Source of the DNA: Moritella viscosa
GTDB taxonomy: Bacteria > Pseudomonadota > Gammaproteobacteria > Enterobacterales > Moritellaceae
Assembly (NCBI GenBank): GCA_000953735.1
Contig: LN554852.1
Coordinates: forward strand, 1,561,846-1,625,845
Direction: 5' to 3'
Length of the DNA stretch: 64,000 nucleotides
Shown here: in pieces, positions 28,373-36,354 of the stretch
How the letters are laid out: every line of letters begins with the position of its first letter
How positions within the stretch are numbered: the stretch's first letter is position 1
Position numbers and translations under genes: made by a program
The notes under the pieces: generated by a model
What the model saw: only the letters and a program-made list of their open reading frames with translations
What the model was told of the DNA's origin: nothing
Database searches by the model: none

Positions 28373-28463
28373 GGAGGGGTGGCAGAGTGGCCGAATGCAC
28401 TGGTCTTGAAAACCAGCAGGGGTTAATAGCTCCTCGAGAGTTCAAATCTCTCCTCCTCCGCCA
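28373..28463 (+). tRNA. tRNA-Ser (anticodon TGA)
   Basis: The 91-base gene begins GGAGGGGTGGCAGAGTGG and ends with an encoded CCA. The acceptor stem GGAGGGG/CTCCTCC, the anticodon stem-loop CTGGT-CTTGAAA-ACCAG with anticodon TGA at 28407-28409, a long variable arm and the T arm with GTTCAAAT are all present. It reads UCN serine codons. Its 3' half is duplicated at 34093-34164. Confidence 0.97.
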
Positions 28464-28476
28464 TCCATTCAAGAGA
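28405..28476 (+). repeat. Proximal attachment-site repeat (3' half of tRNA-Ser)
   Basis: This 72-base stretch runs from the anticodon loop to 13 bases past the CCA end. It recurs at 34093-34164 with only two mismatches (28417 and 28443). Identity stops abruptly at both ends, as in attL/attR pairs of elements integrated into tRNA 3' ends. Confidence 0.85.
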
Positions 28477-29053
28477 GTGCTAATTTTAGTAGTCTTTCTT
28501 ATCTACAGTATTAAAATCAATCTCCATATCATTATTCGAATACTCGTAATAAACAATTATTAGTTGTTTAGTCCTACCATTATTTCTAATTGGAAAAATC
28601 CTATATTCATTTTCAATTCGAAAGTCTTGGCTTTGTAATTCTTTCTTAAATATTCTCTGTTTTACAGTTAAATACCGTTCCTCACGGAAATAGTGCTATT
28701 TATATTTCACTTCTAAAAAATAGATTTTCTAACCCTTATTCTGTGATAAATAAATCTTACAGAGGGCATTGGTAGTCAGGCTAACTTGATTAAGCAATGA
28801 GTTGCTTAAAGCAAGAGGAGAAATGAAAACTATTTTTGAGAAAGAGGGTTAGTGTACCCTTATGGAGTCATTGACCAGTAAAGTAACTACAACTAACAAA
28901 TCACATCAATTTAAGTCGTTAATATTAATATTCCATCCTACATTGACACTTATCACTATAAATGATTTAATTCCTAGTATTAACTGAATGATAATGATTT
29001 GCGTTCGCGCTTGTGTTCGCCTCGGTCTCACGCCTTTATAAGTTAGGTAATTA
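28464..29053. other. Left part of the island, no intact gene
   Basis: The 590 bases hold no supported gene. On the minus strand a frame of 69 codons without a start (28486-28695, ending KKDY) could be a gene remnant of unknown family. A Fur-like site is near 28989. Confidence 0.45.
28989..29003 (+). promoter_or_regulatory. Weak Fur-box-like site
   Basis: TGATAATGATTTGCG matches the left half and centre of the Fur 7-1-7 consensus (TGATAATNATTATCA) but not the last four bases. It lies about 50 bases upstream of the TonB-dependent receptor gene, where iron control is expected. Confidence 0.45.
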
Positions 29054-31450
29054 ATGTTCATTGACAAAAAAAAACCAACGTTAATAGTTTTTATTAGTAC
29101 TGCGTTATACAGTAGCTCTTTATTTGCTCAAAATTTACCAAATTCAGAATCATCTATGAATAATAATGTTGTCATTGGTACAACTGTCGTTAGAGGCTCT
29201 AATGCAATAGATGGTGAAGAAGACTCAAGAAAAGAAATTATAGATCGAGCTGAATTAGATTCTAGTTCACATCAACATGCCGCCGAAATGTTACAAGATG
29301 CACCAAGTGTTTACACACCTATTAGTTATTCCGATCCAACTGTTAGCGTCAATATGCGGGGGGTACAAGATTTTGGACGGGTAAATACTAATATTGATGG
29401 GATGCGTCAAAACTTTCAGAGGAGTGGTTATCAAGACAGAAATGGCTCTTTAATTGTTGATCCCGAATTACTCAGTTCGATCCATATAAAAAAAGGGGTC
29501 TCATCAGGTTCTGGGGGACTTGGAACAATTGGTGGACAAGTTAATTTTAGAACTGTTGATTTTGACGACGTTATTAAAAAAAATAATAATGGAGGAATGA
29601 TTGTTCGTGGTGAAACGGGTGTTGGTAAATGGGCAAATGGTAATAAGTATAAATCAAGTTTTACTGCAGGCTATAAGTTAACTGATAATGTTTCAGTTAT
29701 GGCTGCTGTCAGTGATACCAAAACTGGCGATTATCGAATGGGTAGTGAAGGTGAGAGTATTATAAGGCCTGGACGAGTTCAATCTGGTCATAGAATCTTA
29801 GAAAAATTTGCTGTGCCGGACCATCTACTTAATACATACAAAACAGGCTACTCAATGTCATCGTATTTAGGAAAAATACGCTGGAATTTTAGTGAAAACC
29901 AAAGTCTAAAACTAAGTTATATGAAAACTAAATCAGAATTTAATGTTGTTGATTATGATGATAGTCGAAGTGATGAAACATTACATCATTGGCGTTTTAA
30001 AGCAAATGATAAAATACAAAATGAAAATATTAATCTTGGTTATACCTTTCAGTCAGATAACCCATTATTGAATTTAAGCGCGAAAGTATATCGAGCAAAT
30101 ACACAATTACATGAATACTTTCCAGAATCATCAAATATTCCAAAGTCAAGCCAAGATCTTTGCATAACAAATCCTGGTAAATATTACTTTATGACGGGTA
30201 AACGTTGTTCGGCTCAGACTTCAATTTATGAAACGAACACTTATGGAATTACCTTAAACAATCAATCTTTTATAAATTTCAGAGATACTATTCTTAGTGC
30301 TGACTATGGGGTTGAATGGGTAAGTGATAGAACAATACCACGGGAGATAAATGGGCCAAATGGAGCTGCATCAGGGATCGCTTCCACACCTAAAGGCTCG
30401 CGAGAATTGGCGAGCACCTACTTAGATACTCGTCTGGATTATCTTGAATGGTTATCTTTATTCGCAGGTGTTCGTTTTGATAGTTATAAATTAAAAGGTG
30501 ATGCTCGTGTTAAGACTAAGTTCTCAAATATGGATACAGGGATAGATGAAACATACTCGGTGACTAATACTGGTTATGCTACGTCTCCAACTATAGGTAT
30601 ATCAATTCGTCCCTTTGATTTTATGGAAATATCATCAAATTATGGAAAAGGCTGGCGACCACCAAGTTTAACAGAAACACTTCTATCTGGTGGAACACCT
30701 GCGTCAGGCCTCTCTGCAACAGTATTAATTCCAAGTCCAGTTTTGAAACCTGAAACATCAACAAATCTTGATCTCGGTGTAACATTTAACTTTGAACAAC
30801 TTTTTACTCAAGATGACGAGCTAACTCTCGCTTTATCTCATTATCGTACCAAAGTGGATAATTATATGATTATGCATTTAGGTGTTATTACTCCAGATGC
30901 GAATGCTACAGATACTCTTGCTTTTGTTAATAGAACTGACCCCGTAATCATTGAAGGCTCTGAGTTGACAATTAATTATGATACTGGCTTTGCTTACGGT
31001 GGTATGTCTGCGTCTATTATTGATGTTGATGAAGGTAACCAATGTTATAACCCTAATGTTCTATTAACGCTTAAAGATCCAGTGAATAAAAAGGCATGTG
31101 GGAACACTTTTTATTCCCCTTTCCCTAATCAGAACAAGTTAACTGCTTATCTAGGTATGCGTTTATTAAATCAACGTCTCGATACCAGAATTACTATGCG
31201 CAACATTTCTGATAAAGAGGATTCAGTAAATACAGCAGCTAAGCCTAATAGAATACTGAATGGTAACTCAGGTATAGGTTATACACGTTGGGACCTGACA
31301 TTAAAGTATATGGCAACTGAAGAACTAACCATTAATTTATATGGACGAAATTTAACAGACCAACAATATAGTAATTCTCTTGGTGCATATCGCGGTGTAA
31401 TTCAAGCTCCAGGACGAAGTGTTGCTATTGGAGCTCGATACCAATTTTAA
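29054..31450 (+). CDS. TonB-dependent heme/hemoprotein receptor (HasR/HmuR-like)
   Basis: The 798-residue protein has a signal peptide ending near SSLFAQ, then a TonB-box-like stretch (VIGTTVVRGS), a plug with MRGVQDFGRVNTNIDGMRQN (about residues 98-117), and SGSGGLGTIGGQVNFRTVDF near residue 155, a pattern typical of hemin and HasR receptors. The barrel has the FRAP/NPDL-like region as SNYGKGWRPPSLTETLL near residue 535 and ends in ARYQF. No N-terminal signalling domain is present. It would import heme or another iron carrier using TonB energy. It is followed after 62 bases by the HasA-like lipoprotein gene, so the two probably form a receptor-ligand pair. Confidence 0.88.
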   Translation: MFIDKKKPTLIVFISTALYSSSLFAQNLPNSESSMNNNVVIGTTVVRGSNAIDGEEDSRKEIIDRAELDSSSHQHAAEMLQDAPSVYTPISYSDPTVSVNMRGVQDFGRVNTNIDGMRQNFQRSGYQDRNGSLIVDPELLSSIHIKKGVSSGSGGLGTIGGQVNFRTVDFDDVIKKNNNGGMIVRGETGVGKWANGNKYKSSFTAGYKLTDNVSVMAAVSDTKTGDYRMGSEGESIIRPGRVQSGHRILEKFAVPDHLLNTYKTGYSMSSYLGKIRWNFSENQSLKLSYMKTKSEFNVVDYDDSRSDETLHHWRFKANDKIQNENINLGYTFQSDNPLLNLSAKVYRANTQLHEYFPESSNIPKSSQDLCITNPGKYYFMTGKRCSAQTSIYETNTYGITLNNQSFINFRDTILSADYGVEWVSDRTIPREINGPNGAASGIASTPKGSRELASTYLDTRLDYLEWLSLFAGVRFDSYKLKGDARVKTKFSNMDTGIDETYSVTNTGYATSPTIGISIRPFDFMEISSNYGKGWRPPSLTETLLSGGTPASGLSATVLIPSPVLKPETSTNLDLGVTFNFEQLFTQDDELTLALSHYRTKVDNYMIMHLGVITPDANATDTLAFVNRTDPVIIEGSELTINYDTGFAYGGMSASIIDVDEGNQCYNPNVLLTLKDPVNKKACGNTFYSPFPNQNKLTAYLGMRLLNQRLDTRITMRNISDKEDSVNTAAKPNRILNGNSGIGYTRWDLTLKYMATEELTINLYGRNLTDQQYSNSLGAYRGVIQAPGRSVAIGARYQF

Positions 31451-31512
31451 TTCTATAAAAACATTAAGCAATCCTAATATTTAATTTCAATATTAAAAGG
31501 ACATTTTCAATA

Positions 31513-33999
31513 ATGCAAACAACCGTAGTCTTAGCTTTAGCTGGAACAATTCTGCTTACAGGATGTAATAGTAGTGATAATTCATCATCATTAAGTAATA
31601 AATCAGTTACGCCTGTTGTATCGGTTAAGCTTTCTAAAAAAGAAGAAGCATTAAAGCGAATACTCGATCAAGCAGGTAAACATACAGCTGTATCGTTATC
31701 TTCAACGGATTGGATCATAGCGGCTATAAAGAATTATGATCCCAATAATAAAGCGAAATATGAAAAAGCGTTAGCTGCAGATCAAAGTAAAACTATTATT
31801 TCACGTCAATTACTTGAAGCCCTTGTTGCAAAACTTAATATAATTCCTGCTATTGGTGCAGTGTTCTCAACAAGCTCGGCATTTGCTGCTTTAAGGTCTG
31901 ATGGAACCGTAGTTACTTGGGGAAATAAAACTGAAGGTGGAGATATCTCTAACCTTACAACCCCACTCGTTGACGTAGTCTCTATTTTTTCAAATGAAAC
32001 TGCATTTGTAGCATTGAAGTCTGACGGAACAATTATTACTTGGGGAAACCCACTGTGTGGCGGTGATAGTAGTAAAATTAAAAAGGATCTTACCGATATC
32101 GTATCTATCTACGCCACAGATACCGCATTTTCAGCCTTAAAATCTGACGGAACGGTTATTACTTGGGGCCAGTCTTCTGATGGGGGGGATAGTAGCTCAA
32201 TAGTTAAAGAACTTAAAAATGTCGTCTCTATTTTTTCTACTGAAAGTGCATTTACGGCCTTAAAGACAGATGGTAGCGTGGTTTCTTGGGGAAATAAGGA
32301 CGCTGGTAATAACCTAACCAAAAAACTGACAGATGTAGCCTATATTTTCTCTACTAATAAGGCTTTTTCAGCTTTAAAATCAGATGGTTCGGTTAAAACA
32401 TGGGGAGATGGAAAATTTGGGGGGGATAGTAGCGCATTAATGGGTTATTTCAGTAGCTATCTTGAATATATTGTCTCTATTTCCTCTACCAACTCCGCTT
32501 TTACAGCTTTAACAAAAGATGGAACCATATTTACTTGGGGTAATAAAGCTGAAGGTGGCAATGGTTCAACAATTAAAGCGCCATTAACTGGTATTAATTC
32601 TATTTATTCAACTAATTCTGCATTTTCCGCTTTAAAACCTAATGGCGATGTAGTGACCTGGGGTAATAAAGCAGAAGGTGGTGACAGTTCAACGGTGAGT
32701 GGTAACTTACATAACGTTATATCGATTTATTCAACTAATACTGCATTTGCCGCTTTAAAATCTAATGGTGATGTAGTGACTTGGGGCTACAATATTAATA
32801 GTAGCAATTCGACACTTAAAAATAAATTAATTGATGTGATCAGTATCTATTCAAATAATGCTGCATTTGCTGCCTTAAAATCAGATGGTACAGTCGTTAC
32901 TTGGGGTAATAAGACTGAAGGTGGTGACAGCTCTAAGCTTAATAATACATTAACTGATGTTATATCTATCTTTTCAACAAATACTGCCTTTGCTGCCTTA
33001 AAATCAGATGGTACCGTTGTTACGTGGGGTGACCAACATAATGGTGGTGATAGTAATAGTGTGAAAAATGAGTTAAATACACAAGCTTCTTATCTCACTA
33101 ACAATGATATGGATAATGATGGACTATCAGATAAAGAAGAAATGGATGTATGTATTAATGCATTAGGGAGTGGCGGTTACCAACTAAATGGTGGTTTACC
33201 ACCATGTACTTTAGCCGGATTATCTGATAGTGATGGTGATGGCCTAAAAGATGGTATAGAAAAACAACAGCATCTAGACCCATTAACTCAAAGTACAAAT
33301 GCTAAAAAAGCAATTGAAACATTACAACAGTTTGATTCTAGCCAATCTTATTTAGATGCTTTAGTTAAAGATTCAGGCGATATTCCATTATATTGGCATA
33401 TACCTAAAACTGTAACTACTTCAAAAAAATCACTTAAATTAACTTTCAGCGATGCTTTTATTAAAACCGATTTTAATAAAGATGGTATCGAAAATAACAC
33501 CTTGAAAGATTACTTCACTTCATTTGATGGCTCTATTACTTTTAGTAAGTTAAATATGGGTGGTTCATTCAATGGAACAGGTTCATATGAAGGCAGTCAA
33601 TTTGGACTAACATCGACTTCAGGACCAAATGCTTTTGTGGCATCAGCAAAAAATGGCTATAAATTACAATTCACTTTTTTCAGCTCACCAAGTTTCACGT
33701 TATATGGTGAATTAGACAGCCTAGATTTAGGTGTTAAATTAAATAAATCAAATGGAGATGTATGGACAACAGATTCATCAATGTTAATTATTGATAATTT
33801 ATCTTCATTTATAAATAATGGGACAAATAAAATAGGTCGTATCATTGATCGCTCTACAGGAAAAAATGATGTTCATAATATTGTATATGGATTGATGCTA
33901 GGTGAAACTGCAGAATTGGCAAAAACATTGACTAAAGCAGGTGTTAACCTTGATGCCGAGATTACAAGAGCTGGAACAATGGTTTATAATGTTAAATGA
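31513..33999 (+). CDS. Lipoprotein with ten RCC1-like repeats and a C-terminal HasA-like domain
   Basis: The 828-residue protein starts with a lipoprotein signal (LALAGTILLTGC, lipobox cysteine 18; Asn at +2 fits outer-membrane sorting). Residues about 115-525 hold ten repeats of the form AFAALKSDGTVVTWGN, the RCC1 (beta-propeller) signature. A short Ca-binding-like linker follows (DMDNDGLSDKEE and DSDGDGLKDG). The last about 185 residues resemble HasA hemophores: GSYEGSQFGLTSTSG, FFSSPSFTLYGELDSL and DVHNIVYGLMLGETAEL align with HasA GSQY, FSNPSHTLWGKLDS and VHKVVYGLMSGD. The positions of HasA Tyr75 and His83 are Phe720 and Phe728. It probably sits on the cell surface and serves the preceding receptor. 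Confidence 0.8.
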   Translation: MQTTVVLALAGTILLTGCNSSDNSSSLSNKSVTPVVSVKLSKKEEALKRILDQAGKHTAVSLSSTDWIIAAIKNYDPNNKAKYEKALAADQSKTIISRQLLEALVAKLNIIPAIGAVFSTSSAFAALRSDGTVVTWGNKTEGGDISNLTTPLVDVVSIFSNETAFVALKSDGTIITWGNPLCGGDSSKIKKDLTDIVSIYATDTAFSALKSDGTVITWGQSSDGGDSSSIVKELKNVVSIFSTESAFTALKTDGSVVSWGNKDAGNNLTKKLTDVAYIFSTNKAFSALKSDGSVKTWGDGKFGGDSSALMGYFSSYLEYIVSISSTNSAFTALTKDGTIFTWGNKAEGGNGSTIKAPLTGINSIYSTNSAFSALKPNGDVVTWGNKAEGGDSSTVSGNLHNVISIYSTNTAFAALKSNGDVVTWGYNINSSNSTLKNKLIDVISIYSNNAAFAALKSDGTVVTWGNKTEGGDSSKLNNTLTDVISIFSTNTAFAALKSDGTVVTWGDQHNGGDSNSVKNELNTQASYLTNNDMDNDGLSDKEEMDVCINALGSGGYQLNGGLPPCTLAGLSDSDGDGLKDGIEKQQHLDPLTQSTNAKKAIETLQQFDSSQSYLDALVKDSGDIPLYWHIPKTVTTSKKSLKLTFSDAFIKTDFNKDGIENNTLKDYFTSFDGSITFSKLNMGGSFNGTGSYEGSQFGLTSTSGPNAFVASAKNGYKLQFTFFSSPSFTLYGELDSLDLGVKLNKSNGDVWTTDSSMLIIDNLSSFINNGTNKIGRIIDRSTGKNDVHNIVYGLMLGETAELAKTLTKAGVNLDAEITRAGTMVYNVK

Positions 34000-34037
34000 T
34001 TTGGTATAAATAGTTCTGTATCTAGACAAAGAACTAA

Positions 34038-34079
34038 AGATAAAGGCTCGTTATCCGTTAAGATAACGAGCCTTTATCT
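34038..34079. terminator. Strong hairpin after the RCC1-HasA gene
   Basis: Perfect 18-bp arms (AGATAAAGGCTCGTTATC and its complement) enclose a six-base loop, 38 bases beyond the stop codon. There is no clean T tract, but the position and stability fit a terminator at the island end. Confidence 0.7.
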
Positions 34080-34092
34080 AATTCTTGTCAAA

Positions 34093-34164
34093 CTTGAAAA
34101 CCAGTAGGGGTTAATAGCTCCTCGAGAGTTAAAATCTCTCCTCCTCCGCCATCCATTCAAGAGA
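34093..34164 (+). repeat. Distal attachment-site repeat, tRNA-Ser 3' fragment
   Basis: 70 of 72 bases equal 28405-28476. The copy lacks the 5' half of the tRNA and has GTTAAAAT instead of the invariant T-loop GTTCAAAT, so it is not a functional tRNA. It marks the right end of the island. Confidence 0.88.
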
Positions 34165-34197
34165 ACACTAATTGATTTCATCGGTCAGTGTTTTTTT
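34164..34197 (+). terminator. Probable original tRNA-Ser terminator, displaced
   Basis: AACACT and AGTGTT can pair around a 17-base loop and are followed by a T run. It directly follows the distal tRNA fragment, so it probably terminated tRNA-Ser before the insertion. Confidence 0.5.
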
Positions 34198-34287
34198 ATA
34201 TCCCATTTTCAACATTTTTTTCACTAATCTTCTGCTAACTTCATTATTATAGCTGCATACTTACTCATCTTCTTGGGATATAAGCTT

Positions 34288-34803
34288 ATGAATCCATGTA
34301 TCTATAATCGAATTAGTTCTTTTTTTATTACCGTATCTGTTGTTACCTGTTTACTTTTCTCCACGACGATTATTGCTGAAAGCAAGGTCAGCCAAGCGCC
34401 GATATTTGCATTACCTGGTATCGATAATACCCAAGTGAATCTTGAAGACTACCGCGGAAAGGTTGTATTAGTTGATTTTTGGGCATCTTGGTGTACGCCC
34501 TGTATTCGTTCATTTCCGTGGATGGATGAAATGGTTGAAAAGTATGGTGAAAAAGGCTTTGTAGTGATAGCGATTAATATGGATCAAGAATCTATTTTAG
34601 CGACCAAATTTTTGCAACGTTACCCCAACAAATTAACTATCGCGTTTGATCCGCAAGGTGCTGTCGCTGAGCAGTATGAAATAATGGGATTGCCTAATTC
34701 GTTTATACTTAATAAGAAGGGCGAAATTGTGTATAAGCATATCGGCTTTAGATTGGCGGAGCTAGATAAATACGAAGCTGAAATCTTGTCGCTATTACCT
34801 TAG
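34288..34803 (+). CDS. TlpA/ResA-like thioredoxin
   Basis: The 171-residue protein starts at ATG 34288 (a TTG 15 bases upstream is also in frame). A signal anchor (about residues 8-30, ending TTIIAES) places the thioredoxin fold in the periplasm. The redox motif is FWASWCTPCIRSFPW near residue 67, and the cis-proline region is MGLPNSFILNKKGEIV. TlpA/ResA-type proteins reduce disulfides or handle metal-site cysteines outside the cytoplasm. It leads a four-gene operon with a Cys-ended DUF4266 lipoprotein, a DUF3570 barrel and ApbE; a client among these is plausible. Confidence 0.88.
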   Translation: MNPCIYNRISSFFITVSVVTCLLFSTTIIAESKVSQAPIFALPGIDNTQVNLEDYRGKVVLVDFWASWCTPCIRSFPWMDEMVEKYGEKGFVVIAINMDQESILATKFLQRYPNKLTIAFDPQGAVAEQYEIMGLPNSFILNKKGEIVYKHIGFRLAELDKYEAEILSLLP

Positions 34804-34846
34804 ACCTAGCTGTTACTGGAGAGTTAATTAGTTGTGGAGATGACTT

Positions 34847-35059
34847 ATGAGACGGATTTTATTGTTGGCTAGTGTATTGAGTCTGACTGCGTGTTCATCA
34901 CTTGGCGTTAGGCCTTGGGAACGAGACTTGTTAGCGAAACCTGAAATGCAGCTTGCAGATAATCCGATGGAAATTGGGTTTGACGATCATACTTATTTCA
35001 GTAAAGAAGGTTCGAGTGGCGGCGGTAATTTTGCTGGTGGGGGGTGTGGATGCAACTAA
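34847..35059 (+). CDS. DUF4266 family small lipoprotein
   Basis: The 70-residue protein has a lipoprotein signal (LASVLSLTACSS, lipobox Cys16). The mature part has the family features RPWERDLLAKPEM and a C-terminal GGGNFAGGGCGCN. The two terminal cysteines could be a thioredoxin target or a metal site, but this is a guess. Its end overlaps the start of the DUF3570 gene by 10 bases, so the two products are made together. Confidence 0.88.
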   Translation: MRRILLLASVLSLTACSSLGVRPWERDLLAKPEMQLADNPMEIGFDDHTYFSKEGSSGGGNFAGGGCGCN

Positions 35060-36318
35060 AAAGAAACAGTACAATCTTTACCAATATCTCGATTACACTC
35101 GCGGCAGCCACCTGCGTACTTTCTGCGCCAGTGACAGCTCAACCGTCAGAATTCGACAGTTGGGATGTTGATGCAGGTCTGTTGATTTATGCTGAGAGTG
35201 ATCATCAAGTGCAAGCCTATGAGGGAGCTCTTTCCTTCACTAAGCAAATTGATGACGAGCGCAGTATTAATCTTAAAGGCATTATTGATGTACTTACTGG
35301 TGCTTCACCTAATGGCGCGGTTGTACAAAATAAAGCGCAAACATTTACTCGCCCGTCAGGTAATGGTAATTACACTACGGCTGCAGCTGATACACCGCTT
35401 GATGATACTTTTCATGATACGCGGGTTGCACTTAGTACTCAATATCAACAGCAGCTAAGTCGCCTTTGGTTGTATTCTGGTGGGGTATATCTGTCTAAAG
35501 AATATGACTATCTTGCCTTGTCAATCAATAGTGCGTTGGCGCGTGATTTTAATAAGCGTAATACCACTGCATCTTTCGGTTTTGCTTATGCCTACGATAC
35601 TATTGACCCAGAAGGTGGCATCCCAAATCCTGGTGTTTCGGTTGATGATCCTAACAACCGTTTAACGGACTCTGATACCAAGCAAACCCTTGATTTTCTC
35701 TTTGGTTTAACGCAAGTTATTGATCGTCAAACATTGATGCAATTAAACTATTCGATTAGTGATGTGAATGGTTATCAAACTGACCCCTTTAAAATCTTGT
35801 CGGTGGTTGATAGTAATGGGTGGGCGAATGATTATGTTTATGAAAATCGTCCCGATCAGCGCACTAAGCAAAGTTTATTTTGGCGTACTAAATACAATAC
35901 ACAGCCATCTGGCCAAGTGCTTGATGTTAGTTATCGTTATTTTTGGGATGATTGGGGAATAACCTCACATACCATTGACAGTAAATGGCGAGTTCAACTT
36001 TTAAATCAATATTTTATTGAACCGCATCTCCGTTATTATAGCCAGCAAGCGGTTGATTTTTATCGTGTCTATCTTGATGAAGGCCAGCCAATACCGGAAT
36101 ATATGACTGCCGATTATCGTTTGGGTGAGTTACAAACTTATACCATTGGGCTTAAATATGGTTTCCCGATTGCGGGTAATGAGTTCAGTGTGCGGCTTGA
36201 ATATTACCTTACTCAGGTATCGGGTGATGATTCTCTGGCTAAAGGGCCTGGTATGGCGGGATTAGATCTTTATCCAGATAAAAGCGCCATCATACTGCAG
36301 AGTTTCTATCGCTTCTAA
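35050..36318 (+). CDS. DUF3570 family predicted outer-membrane beta-barrel
   Basis: From ATG 35050 the protein has 422 residues (GTG 35044 is an alternative). A signal peptide ends near APVTAQPSEF. The rest shows alternating amphipathic strands with many Tyr/Trp and ends in LQSFYRF with a terminal Phe, as in outer-membrane barrels. It has LTGASPNGA (residues 82-90), where T83-G-A-S resembles the (S/T)GA(T/S) motif that ApbE enzymes modify with FMN; an ApbE gene follows 36 bases later. Family function is unknown. Confidence 0.85.
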   Translation: MQLKRNSTIFTNISITLAAATCVLSAPVTAQPSEFDSWDVDAGLLIYAESDHQVQAYEGALSFTKQIDDERSINLKGIIDVLTGASPNGAVVQNKAQTFTRPSGNGNYTTAAADTPLDDTFHDTRVALSTQYQQQLSRLWLYSGGVYLSKEYDYLALSINSALARDFNKRNTTASFGFAYAYDTIDPEGGIPNPGVSVDDPNNRLTDSDTKQTLDFLFGLTQVIDRQTLMQLNYSISDVNGYQTDPFKILSVVDSNGWANDYVYENRPDQRTKQSLFWRTKYNTQPSGQVLDVSYRYFWDDWGITSHTIDSKWRVQLLNQYFIEPHLRYYSQQAVDFYRVYLDEGQPIPEYMTADYRLGELQTYTIGLKYGFPIAGNEFSVRLEYYLTQVSGDDSLAKGPGMAGLDLYPDKSAIILQSFYRF

Positions 36319-36354
36319 TACCGTTTTTAATGTCTATATGAGCAGGTACAAGAT

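Larger units (their letters stand above)
28405..34164. mobile_element. Small genomic island at tRNA-Ser, no integrase seen
   Basis: The segment is bounded by 72-bp direct repeats of the tRNA-Ser 3' half. It carries a HasR-like receptor and an RCC1-HasA lipoprotein, both visibly more AT-rich than neighbouring genes. A terminator-like hairpin follows the distal copy (34164-34197), which suggests that the original tRNA terminator was displaced by the insertion. No recombinase gene is visible, so the island is either decayed or was moved by an enzyme encoded elsewhere. Confidence 0.7.

Noticed and set aside
28366-28563. Short plus-strand frame over the tRNA-Ser gene
   Set aside because: It covers a well-formed tRNA with encoded CCA; coding there is not plausible.
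34093-34164. A second tRNA-Ser gene
   Set aside because: Only the 3' half is present and the T-loop has GTTA instead of GTTC, so it is an att-type fragment.
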